From assembly GCA_009387755.1 (NCBI GenBank), contig GG697241.1, positions 258,921-322,920 of the forward strand: a stretch of DNA of 64,000 nucleotides, written 5' to 3'. The notes beneath the pieces were generated by a model, which searched no databases, was not told where the DNA came from, and was given only the letters and a program-made list of their open reading frames with translations. This document shows, in pieces, positions 52,230 through 61,289 of the stretch. This DNA comes from Candidatus Micrarchaeum acidiphilum ARMAN-2. Its GTDB lineage: Archaea > Micrarchaeota > Micrarchaeia > Micrarchaeales > Micrarchaeaceae. The position numbers were made by a program, and so were the translations under genes. Every line of letters begins with the position of its first letter. The first letter of the stretch is position 1.

Positions 52230-53132
52230 TTGCAAGCAACTCCGGTGATAAGAATATCAAAAGTATACAAATCAAACAATTTCCTAATTGTAAGAATACC
52301 TTATGAAGTAGTTGAAGGGCTGAACATAAAGCCAGGAGACGAAGTCGACTTCTTCAGCTACAAAAACAAGTACTACATATTTGCCAAAAAAAGCGACATA
52401 ACCAAAATACTTACTGGTGATGAAGTCGCGCCGCGTCCTACTGCTGCAAGGCCGCAGGCAAGGCCCTCGCAGTCCCAACCCACCGAAGAAGAGCTTTCAG
52501 CCCTTAAAAAGCTAGATACTATACGGTACAACGAGCGTACAAGGGAAAAGTCCGAAAGTGTAATGACGCAGGGCGAGAAGCAGGCTTTGCAGTCCTCCAT
52601 AAAAAAGGGCTATGTGGTTCCGTTCAAGGACCCCAAGACAGGTACAATAAAATACAGCATAACAAAATGGATTTATGACGAGTTTCTTATGCGTAAAAGA
52701 CCTGGCCAGCAAACTGCCCAGCAGCCCGGCGCCCGCGCGCCGGCATCTGCAGCTCCGCAAGGCAGCGTACAGCATGCCCCGGATGCAGGAAGCCAAAACC
52801 AATACATAACAAACCTGCACAAGTACGGCTACGCTGTCATACCAACTGAGGCTGAGGCTTCAGAAGTGTCGCTCATGATAGAAGACGAGATACGCCACGG
52901 CATCGTTATGGGCACAAGGGCTTTCAACAAAAAGTTTTACATAGCTACAAAGAATTTCATAATAAAGAACACAACAAAACTTCTCAACCTGATACGCACG
53001 AAACCCATGGGCGTAGGAGACATCGCCGCTGCGGCGGAACTCAACCCGGAAGGCGCTCGCGCCATACTTTATATACTTTCTGAAAGCGGAGAGGTGACAG
53101 AAGTCAGAAAAGACATATTCAAGGCAGTATAA
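52230..53132 (+). CDS. SpoVT/AbrB-domain protein with long low-complexity linkers
   Basis: 300 residues. N-terminal AbrB-like swapped-hairpin (VIRISKVYKSNNFLIVRIPYEV, LNIKPGDEVDFFSYKNKYYIF, ~5-50). Pro/Gln/Ala-rich linkers at 67-88 and 158-190 separate a middle helical segment (~90-155) and a C-terminal winged-helix-like domain (~195-300, IEDEIRHGIVMGTRAFNKKFY and GDIAAAAELNPEGARAILYIL). Possible DNA-binding architectural or regulatory protein; family unknown. The start is TTG 52230 or GTG 52245; the TATA TTAAATATA at 52201 fits either. Confidence 0.7.
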   Translation: MQATPVIRISKVYKSNNFLIVRIPYEVVEGLNIKPGDEVDFFSYKNKYYIFAKKSDITKILTGDEVAPRPTAARPQARPSQSQPTEEELSALKKLDTIRYNERTREKSESVMTQGEKQALQSSIKKGYVVPFKDPKTGTIKYSITKWIYDEFLMRKRPGQQTAQQPGARAPASAAPQGSVQHAPDAGSQNQYITNLHKYGYAVIPTEAEASEVSLMIEDEIRHGIVMGTRAFNKKFYIATKNFIIKNTTKLLNLIRTKPMGVGDIAAAAELNPEGARAILYILSESGEVTEVRKDIFKAV

Positions 53133-53135
53133 CCT

Positions 53136-53291
53136 CTATATGTATATGAAGTGGTCTATTACCAGTATTATCAGGGCAAGAGCCACTACAAAGACTATGA
53201 CAACCTTTGGATTTATCTTGGGTCCTCTGGACGGTGCGTCATAAAAGCTGAGCACTCCTGCCTGTGACTGTGGTGAGTAAAGCGACGCCAT
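53136..53291 (-). CDS. secG: Sec61 beta / SecG translocon subunit
   Basis: 51 residues, recognised from its pattern: short polar N-terminus, the conserved AGVLSFYDAPSRGPKINPK block (12-30) and one C-terminal membrane helix (~30-48). This is the archaeal Sec61beta layout (single helix that packs against SecYE in the protein translocon). Too short for default ORF cut-offs. It is convergent with the AbrB gene (3 nt between stops) and has a TAAATACTACC leader; its partners SecY and SecE are not in the window. Confidence 0.85.
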   Translation of the reverse strand: MASLYSPQSQAGVLSFYDAPSRGPKINPKVVIVFVVALALIILVIDHFIYI

Positions 53292-53398
53292 AAATACTAC
53301 CCTGTTAAGATGGCTAATGCATAAAATACTAAAAGCCAGTTAAAACTATAATATAATAACTATAAATTATTTAAACGTATTCATGGATTGGTGTTCTA

Positions 53399-54238
53399 AT
53401 GACACGACTAGCACCCTACGCAATGCTGTTGCTGCTCGGAGCGTTAATCTCAATGCCGCAGTCGTACGGCTCGTCAACTGTCACGCTTTCTAGTTCATGC
53501 AGTTATAGCAGTACGGCCCGTGGTGCTGGAATTGTAGGATTTAGCTTAAGCAACAGCGGCAATGGCCCCGCCGCAGACATACTAATAACCCCATATTCGT
53601 TTGCAGGAGACTCTTACGGCATAGCGCATTCATACAACTCCCTGCCTCCATCCAATACCTTAGAATCAAACTTTTCGCTCGGCGGCTTTAATGAGCCAGG
53701 AAGTTACGGTTTGGTGTTTCTGGTGGGATACACGCAGGGCACTACGAGCCTGTTTGCTTCATTTCCGTGTTTAATAAATACGACAAGCAATGCCACGGCA
53801 GGCCTGCTGCGCATAGAGAACGCCCAGCTTTCCTCGGGCAAGCTGGAGCTGTCGCTTATAAACCTGTATTCTAAGCCTGTAAACGCCACGATATACATCG
53901 GTTCTCCGCCGTTCATACGCACAGGATTCGGCTCAAAAAACTTTACTGCCAACCCAAGCGCCTATACCAACCTTTCTACAAGCATATCTTATGAACCGAT
54001 TCAAGGGCTTACAAACGCATCCTTTTCGGTTCCAATAATGGTATCATACTCGTACGCAGGCACGCACTACTCCTCACTAATGAATTTCATATATGGGACT
54101 TCCGCGCAGCAATCCGGCACCAGCATACTGCTGTATATCGCAATAGTGATAGTTGTGCTGCTTGCTCTGATAGGATTGTCCATTGCGCGCATGAAGCTCA
54201 AAAAGGGCAAAAAACAAGAAGTGCGTCAAAATGTCTAA
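53399..54238 (+). CDS. Exported, C-terminally anchored surface protein, hypothetical
   Basis: 279 residues. Signal peptide (~1-24, APYAMLLLLGALISMPQSYG), a ~215-residue Ser/Thr/Asn-rich extracellular beta domain with an SCSYSS/FPCLIN cysteine pair and an FSLSNSGNGPAADI strand like CARDB domains, and a C-terminal membrane helix (~243-263) followed by a basic tail. Several N-x-S/T sites. Probably N-glycosylated envelope protein. It overlaps the next GT2 gene by 8 nt, so translation is coupled. Confidence 0.65.
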   Translation: MTRLAPYAMLLLLGALISMPQSYGSSTVTLSSSCSYSSTARGAGIVGFSLSNSGNGPAADILITPYSFAGDSYGIAHSYNSLPPSNTLESNFSLGGFNEPGSYGLVFLVGYTQGTTSLFASFPCLINTTSNATAGLLRIENAQLSSGKLELSLINLYSKPVNATIYIGSPPFIRTGFGSKNFTANPSAYTNLSTSISYEPIQGLTNASFSVPIMVSYSYAGTHYSSLMNFIYGTSAQQSGTSILLYIAIVIVVLLALIGLSIARMKLKKGKKQEVRQNV

Positions 54239-54911
54239 GAACGGCAACCATCTCATAAGCATAGTCATACCCACCTTAAACGAAGCAGAAAACCTGCCGC
54301 AGCTTTTTTCCAACATACGCGCCGTGCTCTCGCAATACCGGTACGAAATAATCATTGTAGACGGGCACTCAAAGGACAAGACTGTGAGTATAGCAAGGAA
54401 AAACGGGGCGCGTGTAATATTCGAGGAAAAAGGAAAGGGCTTCGCCATACGCAAAGGCATAAGCAATTCAAGAGGGGACATAATAATATCGATGGACGCC
54501 GACATGTCGCACAGGCCGGAGGAGCTCAAGCTGCTGATATCCGGAATAGACGCCGGGTACGACGTTTGCATGGGCTCACGGTTCCTGCTCGGCGGAGGCT
54601 CTGACGACATGCCGCTTTTCAGAAAATTAGGAAACAAGTTCTTCATATTCCTTGTAAACCTGCTGTACGGCTCGCGGTACACCGACCTATGCTATGGGTA
54701 CAGGAGCTTTACACGCGATGCTGCCAAAAAGCTAGGACTTAAATCTGACGGCTTTGGGATAGAGACCGAGATCGGGATAAAGGCAGTGAAAAAAAGGCTC
54801 AGGGTCCTTGAGATACCGAGCTATGAAAAGAAAAGGAATGCAGGTCAGGGCAAGCTAAGGTCGTTCCAAGACGGATGGATAATACTCAAGACCATATTTG
54901 GAAACCTTTGA
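54231..54911 (+). CDS. Family 2 glycosyltransferase (Dpm1-like)
   Basis: 226 residues. ISIVIPTLNEAENLPQLF (~9-26), IIVDGHSKDKT (~41-51), IIISMDADMSHRPEEL (DAD metal motif, ~82-97), YDVCMGSRFLLGG and DLCYGYRSFTRDAAKKLGL. Resembles dolichyl-phosphate sugar transferases without C-terminal membrane helices. Should transfer a sugar to a lipid carrier or glycan; overlaps the exported protein gene. Confidence 0.88.
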   Translation: MSKNGNHLISIVIPTLNEAENLPQLFSNIRAVLSQYRYEIIIVDGHSKDKTVSIARKNGARVIFEEKGKGFAIRKGISNSRGDIIISMDADMSHRPEELKLLISGIDAGYDVCMGSRFLLGGGSDDMPLFRKLGNKFFIFLVNLLYGSRYTDLCYGYRSFTRDAAKKLGLKSDGFGIETEIGIKAVKKRLRVLEIPSYEKKRNAGQGKLRSFQDGWIILKTIFGNL

Positions 54912-54920
54912 GCGTCACAA

Positions 54921-56669
54921 CTAAGAATTAAGTCCAGTAATCCTGTAAAATCCGAACGTCTTCCCGTCCCTGGCGTAGAGTCCAGTCGCTATAGGTTCGG
55001 TCACGAACTGATTTTTTACAGAGCATACGCTGTTAGGTGTGTAGCACCAGTATCCGTAGTCTATGACGAGGCATCCGTACTCCTGGCTGAAATTGTAATA
55101 AGAGCTGGGGCTCAGCATGTAGAGCTGCGCGGATGCATGCCCGGTGAGCATGAACAGCGTAGGATCATAGCTGAATACAAGACACGAGCCAGGAATCTTG
55201 GAGGCGTTGGTGTATACGAAATGCTCGTAGAACCTTGCAGAACCTGCCTGGCTTATCTCCGACGCAGGCATTGACAGCGGTCCGACAAACATCCATGCCT
55301 GAACCGCGATTGCTATGATAATTAGGCTGTAAACACCTAGCCTGATCCTATCCAGTTTCTTCCTTGACTTAGTGATTCTTCTTGCAGCTTTTTCTGCAGA
55401 ATCCGATATCATGTACACTCCATAGCCTCCGAATATGCATACCGGCGCAGTAAGTGGTATGACAAATCTCCAATCCACGCCGAACGTAACCGCGCCGGCA
55501 TAAAATGAAGTGTACAGCAACCAAAGCGCCGCGAACCATACTCCTACGGCAAGAAATGCGCCTCTCCTGCCCTTTATAAAGAGCGCAGCGATTGCGCCTA
55601 CAATCGCCAGGATGGTAAAAAGCACCGGCTGCATAATATAATATCCCTTGTAGAAGTCCTGATACTGGTCAAACCAGAAATACACGTTTGCGCAAAGGTT
55701 CGATTCAAAATTCCCAAAGCCAAGCGTCTGGTTGGTAATGTGTGACGCATAGCTAGATGAGCAGCTCTCTGGCACATACGTGCCGGTGGCCCCATAATGC
55801 CCATGTAATAGCTCTCCATTGGCATATACCACTTCTGGAGTTATGACAAGCACAAAGAGAAGCACTACAACCAGCGTCCTGGTGTCGAGCACCGTGTCCA
55901 GAATTACTTCCCATCCCCTGCCCAGAAACTTTGCTACACTCTTCCAGTCGAAAATCAAGTACATTACAAATATCAGCGGTATGTAGATGAGCGCATCCAC
56001 TTTCATATAAGCGAGCATTGCAAGAGACGAGAGTGCAAATGCGAACGTGTATACATTCTTCTTATTGGCAAAGACCAGCATTGCAAATACCGCTATTACT
56101 GAATACAGCAGCATCGGCATATCCGAAGTTGTAGGGAAGGCCCACACCAGCAGCACCGGTGTCAGCGCCATGAGGATCTCGGAGAAGATTGCAGCCGCGA
56201 AGTTCCTGAACACCATGATTGAGACAAAGAACGTGACAAGCACGGCAAGCATGGTGATGAAAAGCTGCTCGTAGTATGCCACATACCTGTTCACCCCGAA
56301 AACCGCAAAGCCCAAGGCGAGATTGAACGCTTCGCCAATCGGTTCGTGGAAGACCTGTCCTGAAAAGCACGCATACGGCGTCCCGAAATTGCACATTACT
56401 GCCTGCCCGGTGTGTAGCAGCATAAGGGCCATAGACTGATATATAACGTCGTCAAAGAAAAGCTGCTGCGTAGGTTGTACAACCGCAATGGTGAAAGCCA
56501 AAAAGAATATGGCGACAGCTATTGCAGCAACAAGCTCCTGCCTTCCAAGGCCCCGCTCTGACAGCATTTTTGCTATGTCCCTGCGCAGGTAGACTAGCAG
56601 CGAAAGGAACGCGACGACTGACGCAACAATGCATATGGTAAACGAATACTCCTCTAAAGCCAGATACAC
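54921..56669 (-). CDS. GT39-type (ArnT/PMT-like) membrane glycosyltransferase
   Basis: 582 residues with ~11-12 membrane helices and large external C-terminal segment. First outer loop QQLFFDDVIYQS holds an Asp-Asp pair that fits the GT-C catalytic DD/DE motif; later GTPYACFSGQVFHEPIGEAF. GT-C family enzymes move sugars from a polyprenyl-phosphate donor to proteins or lipids outside the cell. Start GTG 56669. Just 2 nt after the carbamoyltransferase stop. Confidence 0.75.
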   Translation of the reverse strand: MYLALEEYSFTICIVASVVAFLSLLVYLRRDIAKMLSERGLGRQELVAAIAVAIFFLAFTIAVVQPTQQLFFDDVIYQSMALMLLHTGQAVMCNFGTPYACFSGQVFHEPIGEAFNLALGFAVFGVNRYVAYYEQLFITMLAVLVTFFVSIMVFRNFAAAIFSEILMALTPVLLVWAFPTTSDMPMLLYSVIAVFAMLVFANKKNVYTFAFALSSLAMLAYMKVDALIYIPLIFVMYLIFDWKSVAKFLGRGWEVILDTVLDTRTLVVVLLFVLVITPEVVYANGELLHGHYGATGTYVPESCSSSYASHITNQTLGFGNFESNLCANVYFWFDQYQDFYKGYYIMQPVLFTILAIVGAIAALFIKGRRGAFLAVGVWFAALWLLYTSFYAGAVTFGVDWRFVIPLTAPVCIFGGYGVYMISDSAEKAARRITKSRKKLDRIRLGVYSLIIIAIAVQAWMFVGPLSMPASEISQAGSARFYEHFVYTNASKIPGSCLVFSYDPTLFMLTGHASAQLYMLSPSSYYNFSQEYGCLVIDYGYWCYTPNSVCSVKNQFVTEPIATGLYARDGKTFGFYRITGLNS

Positions 56670-56671
56670 AC

Positions 56672-58381
56672 TCAGACCCCTTTCCTGTTAGTCACAAAGA
56701 AGCCGTTCAGAAACATATATTTTGTATTCGTCTTTTTCATTGTCTCTATTGCATCGGCAGGGGACATGACTATCGGGAACCCGTGCAGATTGAAGCTTGT
56801 GTTCAAAACTATGCCGTAACTCGTCTTTTTTTCGACTTTCCTTATAAGGTCCCTGTATTTTGGGTTTTCGTCCCCTACCATCTGTGGCCTGCAAGTCCAG
56901 TCAACGTTCACAACAGATTTTGTCACGTCCCTGAAGCCTTCTCTTACCTTGTAGGCCATTGTCATGTACTTGTCAATGCCTTTGTCATCATACTCGAGCA
57001 GCCTGCCGGCCTCTTCTTCAAGCATCGATGGTGCAAAAGGCTGGAACCACTCTCTTTTCTTGACATACATGTTCAGCCTGTCCTTTACTTCAACAGAATC
57101 GCTTTGCGCAAGTATACTCCTGTCGCCGAGCGCCCTAGGGCCATACTCCATCCTCCCTTGGAACCAGAAGACATAATTTCCCTCTGTTATTAGATCAGCA
57201 GCATGCCCGGGAACTTCCTTTTCTGGCTCGTACTGGTAGCGCAGCTGCCTGTCCTTCTTCAGTATCTGCTCTATCTCAGAGTCCTCGTAGCCCTGGCCTA
57301 GGTAGGCTCCAAAATCGTAGTGCGATGACCCAGAAAGCCCATAGTTTGCGTACATCGCGCTACCAAGCGCTATGCCTCCGTCACCCATATGCGGAAAGAC
57401 ATACCAGTGCTTGACGTTTTCAAGATTCCTGATCTTCATGTTTGCCTTTACGTTGGAAAGCACGCCGCCCGCAAAAACAACATCCCCTATGCCAAACCTG
57501 TCAACCGCGTTGCTGACCATCTTAACCAAAACGTTTTCAAGTAGCTGCTGCGCCATGAACGCAGTCTGCTCCCTGGGTATGTGCCAGCTGATATCCTGCA
57601 GCATCGAGAACTGTCTGACCGGCGAATACCTGGCCTTTATCTGCGTGCCATTGACTATGAAGAAGTTCTTCATTTTGTTGTCCTCAAAGTCAAAGGGGTA
57701 AGAATAATCCGCCATAGCCATTATCTTGCCTTCGTCCTCAAGTTCGCGCATGCCTAGTATGTTTGTCACCTGCTCGAAGAATACGCCTATTGAGTTTGTG
57801 GCGCTTATGGTCACGTGCCTCTCAAGCTTCTTGTTTTCGAAAGTGCTTATGGTTGCAGACACTCCGTCCCCAAGGCCGTCTACTGTTATTACCAGAGCCT
57901 TCTTGAAAGGCGATGTAAATGCAGCAGTAGCCGCATGCGCCGTATGGTGTTCTACAACATGCAGCTTGAAGTTCGTGAAGCCCATATGCTTGAGCTGCCT
58001 TGCAACAAGGTATTTGCTCAGCCCCGTGCTGAATGGAACTATGCCTATGCCGGTCATAGAATATTTCAGGTTGTGCCTGAAATCCTCAAACCTGGGCTTT
58101 GGTATCTTCCTTCTCCTGAAAAGGTAATAATATTCCTTCATGCGCATCGGCATTATCCTTTCCAAGGTCTTGGTCAGCTCTGTGGTGCTGAAGGCGACAT
58201 GCTCGACGTCGCCCGGCTTTATGCCCTCATACTTAAGCGCGGCTTCTATAGAATGGTAGGGGAACTGGACCTCAAGCTTTCTCTTGGTGAAGCGCTCTTC
58301 GTTCGCGGCGTATACGATCTTGTCGTTTTTTATAAGGGCCGCGCCCGCATCGTGGCCGTCCCATACCCCAAGAACATACAT
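56672..58381 (-). CDS. NodU/CmcH-type O-carbamoyltransferase
   Basis: 569 residues. YVLGVWDGHDAGAALIKNDK (N-terminal Kae1-like ATPase fold), VVEHHTAHAATAAF (metal His pair HHTAH), VITVDGLGDGVSATIS, VFAGGVLSNVKANMKIR, MEYGPRALGDRSILAQ, and the C-terminal ILVLNTSFN-like segment GIVLNTSFNLHGFPIV. Transfers a carbamoyl group to a sugar or other hydroxyl. ATG 58381 chosen. Paired with GT39 in a glycan-modification operon. Confidence 0.9.
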   Translation of the reverse strand: MYVLGVWDGHDAGAALIKNDKIVYAANEERFTKRKLEVQFPYHSIEAALKYEGIKPGDVEHVAFSTTELTKTLERIMPMRMKEYYYLFRRRKIPKPRFEDFRHNLKYSMTGIGIVPFSTGLSKYLVARQLKHMGFTNFKLHVVEHHTAHAATAAFTSPFKKALVITVDGLGDGVSATISTFENKKLERHVTISATNSIGVFFEQVTNILGMRELEDEGKIMAMADYSYPFDFEDNKMKNFFIVNGTQIKARYSPVRQFSMLQDISWHIPREQTAFMAQQLLENVLVKMVSNAVDRFGIGDVVFAGGVLSNVKANMKIRNLENVKHWYVFPHMGDGGIALGSAMYANYGLSGSSHYDFGAYLGQGYEDSEIEQILKKDRQLRYQYEPEKEVPGHAADLITEGNYVFWFQGRMEYGPRALGDRSILAQSDSVEVKDRLNMYVKKREWFQPFAPSMLEEEAGRLLEYDDKGIDKYMTMAYKVREGFRDVTKSVVNVDWTCRPQMVGDENPKYRDLIRKVEKKTSYGIVLNTSFNLHGFPIVMSPADAIETMKKTNTKYMFLNGFFVTNRKGV

Positions 58382-58542
58382 AGAATCAACAGAAATATGT
58401 AAATCTACAATTTTTAATGTTTGCTGTGAAGTACCAGATAGGATATGCCTGAGCATCTGCAAGGCACTATCCCGCAAAAGTGAATCTATTTAAAGCTTAA
58501 CATTAAAATTATTAACCGTGTGTTACGAATAAGGTGTGGTAA

Positions 58543-59067
58543 ATGAACAATCTGCAAGCCAAATTATTTTTAATGTCGCAAAAGTTTCAGACATACTCTA
58601 AGCTCATCCTGGTATTTCTCATGATGGGCAGCTTTTTTGCATCATCATTGGTAAGTTTTTCCTCAGCGCAACCGGCCTGTACTTATCCTGGCGGAAGCCC
58701 AAATTGTGTGTCTTCAAGCTCCGGTTCTTCATGTTCAAGTTCATCGCTAGTTTCCGAGAACTGCACGCTTGTAGATACCAGCATATGTCCATCTGGCCAA
58801 TACGCCTGCGTTCCAATAACATATCCTGTTTGCAGCATATATCTATCGGTTAAAACAGTAATATTCATTCTTGGCCTTACGCTAATGCTTCTCGGCGGAG
58901 CGCTTTATGCCGGATCGCACGTGATGCCAGGCCAACACAAGGGCTCAATGCAGGGCTATGGAATGGGAATGATAATGGGTGGCATAATAGGCGTAATAAT
59001 AGCAGTTATAGCGCCCACAATACTCGGCTTCATAACCGGGAATTCAAGCATAGCCTCAACCTGCTGA
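58543..59067 (+). CDS. VirB2/TrbC-like small membrane protein
   Basis: 174 residues. Signal-like hydrophobic stretch (~20-42, cleavage near FSSAQPAC), a Cys- and Ser-rich external segment with six Cys (~45-95), then two helices (~102-122 and ~138-165) flanking a short polar loop (HVMPGQHKGSMQGYG). Two close helices with a small loop after a signal peptide is the pilin/VirB2-TrbC architecture. Cysteines differ from typical VirB2. It heads a co-directional run of membrane proteins. Assignment by architecture only. Confidence 0.5.
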   Translation: MNNLQAKLFLMSQKFQTYSKLILVFLMMGSFFASSLVSFSSAQPACTYPGGSPNCVSSSSGSSCSSSSLVSENCTLVDTSICPSGQYACVPITYPVCSIYLSVKTVIFILGLTLMLLGGALYAGSHVMPGQHKGSMQGYGMGMIMGGIIGVIIAVIAPTILGFITGNSSIASTC

Positions 59068-59123
59068 AGGCGGATTAAATTTTTAGTTGTTGCCTTCTTA
59101 TTATCTTCATTTAGGGCGGCAGC

Positions 59124-59855
59124 ATGACTAACGTTATCTCCTATGCGGTCAGGACGTATTCGAAGCACTTGGAGCTCATAACGCTGTCATCGCTTTCTTT
59201 TGTCATATCCTTTATCATACCTGCGTTCGCGCAGTTTCCAACGTTCAACGATCTCGGTTCCATATTCGTAAGGACCGCAAGCATATACTACAACCTTGAT
59301 ATACAGAGCACAATAATAATAATCGCGGCAACGATGTTTTCGCTGCTTTTCCTAAGCTTCGCTATAGTATCCATGGCTGTGGTCGTAAAGCACAGCAGGA
59401 CAAGCACCAGGATAACCAAGGAAGTGCTGGACGGCCTTGAAAGTTATACCGGAAAGGTCTTTACCCTGCTGCTTTTGTTCACCGGCGTGCTAATGGTTGC
59501 AGACATAGGCCTGTACGGCACAGGCTATGCGGGCATACTTACTGCTGTGCTCGGCCTTGTACTTACGCCTTTCTTCATCTTTGCGCCGTCCTCCATAGTG
59601 ATAGACGAAAGCAGCGCAATCAGGGCAATAAAGCGCAGCGCAAGGTTCTTCGTAAAGAGGTTCGACTACTTCTTGCTGTGGCTGGCAATTGCGATAATAC
59701 TTCTCACCATAGTAGATGGAATAGCGATAGGCGTGAGCGGCACATTGGTATCCAGATATGCTGTGCTGGTGGTAGACTCAATATTCGTGCTTCCGTTTCT
59801 TACCATACTCATAAACGAGATGTACATGAAGCGGTTCGCCCTCTTAAAGATATAA
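59124..59855 (+). CDS. Six-helix membrane protein, hypothetical
   Basis: 243 residues with about six hydrophobic helices (~18-38, 62-88, 113-135, 138-160, 188-212, 215-235) and the cytoplasmic loop FAPSSIVIDESSAIRAIKRSARFF. The P-x-x-x-x-D/E-x-x-x-x-x-A-x-x-R-S pattern occurs in DUF975/glycerophosphoryl-diesterase membrane domains of unknown role. Placed between the VirB2-like gene and the VirB6-like genes, so possibly part of the same complex. Confidence 0.6.
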   Translation: MTNVISYAVRTYSKHLELITLSSLSFVISFIIPAFAQFPTFNDLGSIFVRTASIYYNLDIQSTIIIIAATMFSLLFLSFAIVSMAVVVKHSRTSTRITKEVLDGLESYTGKVFTLLLLFTGVLMVADIGLYGTGYAGILTAVLGLVLTPFFIFAPSSIVIDESSAIRAIKRSARFFVKRFDYFLLWLAIAIILLTIVDGIAIGVSGTLVSRYAVLVVDSIFVLPFLTILINEMYMKRFALLKI

Positions 59856-59883
59856 CTAAATAGTTTTTTTACGCAGTCTACTT

Positions 59884-61281
59884 ATGCAAAAACGGCTACC
59901 GGTTGTAGTTGCCTTGTTTGCCCTGTTAGCGGCCTTAGGGCAATCCTACGGTTCATACACGAGCCTAAGCAGCTCCCTGAACAATTCCTATTGCACACTA
60001 ACTGGAAGCTATATGACCATAGGCAACTGCATAGCTTCGTCGATACCATTGGCGCTGATAGGCATTGTCCTGTCTTTTGCAATAGTCGGAATTGCGTACA
60101 TGTTCGGCGAGATGCTAAACATAAGCAGCATAAAGGGCTGGTATAGGGGGGAATTCTGGGAGGCTGCGAAGTCTACAATGGTAATAATAATTATATTTTC
60201 GACGCTGATAATAATAGGCGGATTCGTAAACTCTATTTTCGGCAGCCCGACAGTGTACACCGGGGCGCCCAGCACCTCGAACACAATAACAGCAAACTTC
60301 GCGACACTCTACAGTTCAGACTTCACCTATTATATAAATCCGCAGGTGGAATATGTGAACAACACCTTTGCCGCGTCATTTGGGCTCGCCATAGGCATAG
60401 GCGTTATAAAGAGCCTCGAATTTTCGCTGTTCCTTCCCATACCAATACCTTTTGTAGGGTCCCTCAACTTCGGGTTTTCCGAAACGCCGCTGTATGTAAG
60501 CAGCATAATAGAGTCTAATACGCATCTGCCGACATTCTCTTTCGTGAAGGACTTAATAGAAATAATTGTAATACCCCTGGAATTCGTTTTCCTCCTTCTT
60601 CAAAATTTTTTCACGTTCATAGTAGCCTTAGGCTTTGGTGTTTTCATACCCCTAGGCATAATATTCAGGGCATTTCCATTCCTGCGCGGAATAGGCGGCA
60701 CATTCATAGGTATAGGAATGGCCTTGGTGCTCATATTTCCTTCAGTTCTGCTCCTTTTCAACACGCCAATATCAAATTATATGAACAATTCCCTTTATCC
60801 ACAGCCTTCTGGAGTTGCATACAATAACTACACGATAACCAACGACTACAGTTTCAACAGCGCATCCTGCAACATACCAGATAAATGGCACCTTACCAGC
60901 GTGACCGGCGCAGTAAAATCATTTTTCGGAAATGCCGGAGATACCATACTGTGCGGCATTGTAAACACTTGGGGTCTTCTGCTTCCTACTGGCATAGCAA
61001 AATATTTTGCAACCACTGATTTTCTGGCAGGCGCATCGTCATCCGCCTTCAATAGCGGATTCAACGCAGGCCCCCAGACCCTCTTCGGCGAGGGCGGAAA
61101 CAACTATGTTGCAAGCATCTATCCCGCGCTGAATTTCATAGACCTTTATGTTTACCCAGAAATACTGCAATTCATATTGATAATATTTGACATAATATTA
61201 ACTATTACAACAGCGAATGCAATAGCCAGGTTACTGGGCGGAAACATACGGCTCGGCATAGGGAAATTCAAAATAGCATAG
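59884..61281 (+). CDS. Large polytopic membrane protein, VirB6/TrbL-like (1 of 3)
   Basis: 465 residues. Signal peptide MQKRLPVVVALFALLAALGQ, then helices at ~48-70, ~95-117, ~222-255, ~260-290, ~415-440 and a basic C-terminus. Conserved-looking MFGEMLNISSIKGWYRGEFWEAAK segment between helices 1 and 2 recurs in the next two proteins as a GxLxxxxxxK...E.xQ-like pattern. A long extracellular Asn/Ser/Thr-rich region. VirB6-type is inferred from layout; no motif proves it. Confidence 0.5.
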   Translation: MQKRLPVVVALFALLAALGQSYGSYTSLSSSLNNSYCTLTGSYMTIGNCIASSIPLALIGIVLSFAIVGIAYMFGEMLNISSIKGWYRGEFWEAAKSTMVIIIIFSTLIIIGGFVNSIFGSPTVYTGAPSTSNTITANFATLYSSDFTYYINPQVEYVNNTFAASFGLAIGIGVIKSLEFSLFLPIPIPFVGSLNFGFSETPLYVSSIIESNTHLPTFSFVKDLIEIIVIPLEFVFLLLQNFFTFIVALGFGVFIPLGIIFRAFPFLRGIGGTFIGIGMALVLIFPSVLLLFNTPISNYMNNSLYPQPSGVAYNNYTITNDYSFNSASCNIPDKWHLTSVTGAVKSFFGNAGDTILCGIVNTWGLLLPTGIAKYFATTDFLAGASSSAFNSGFNAGPQTLFGEGGNNYVASIYPALNFIDLYVYPEILQFILIIFDIILTITTANAIARLLGGNIRLGIGKFKIA

Positions 61282-61289
61282 GCTGATAG

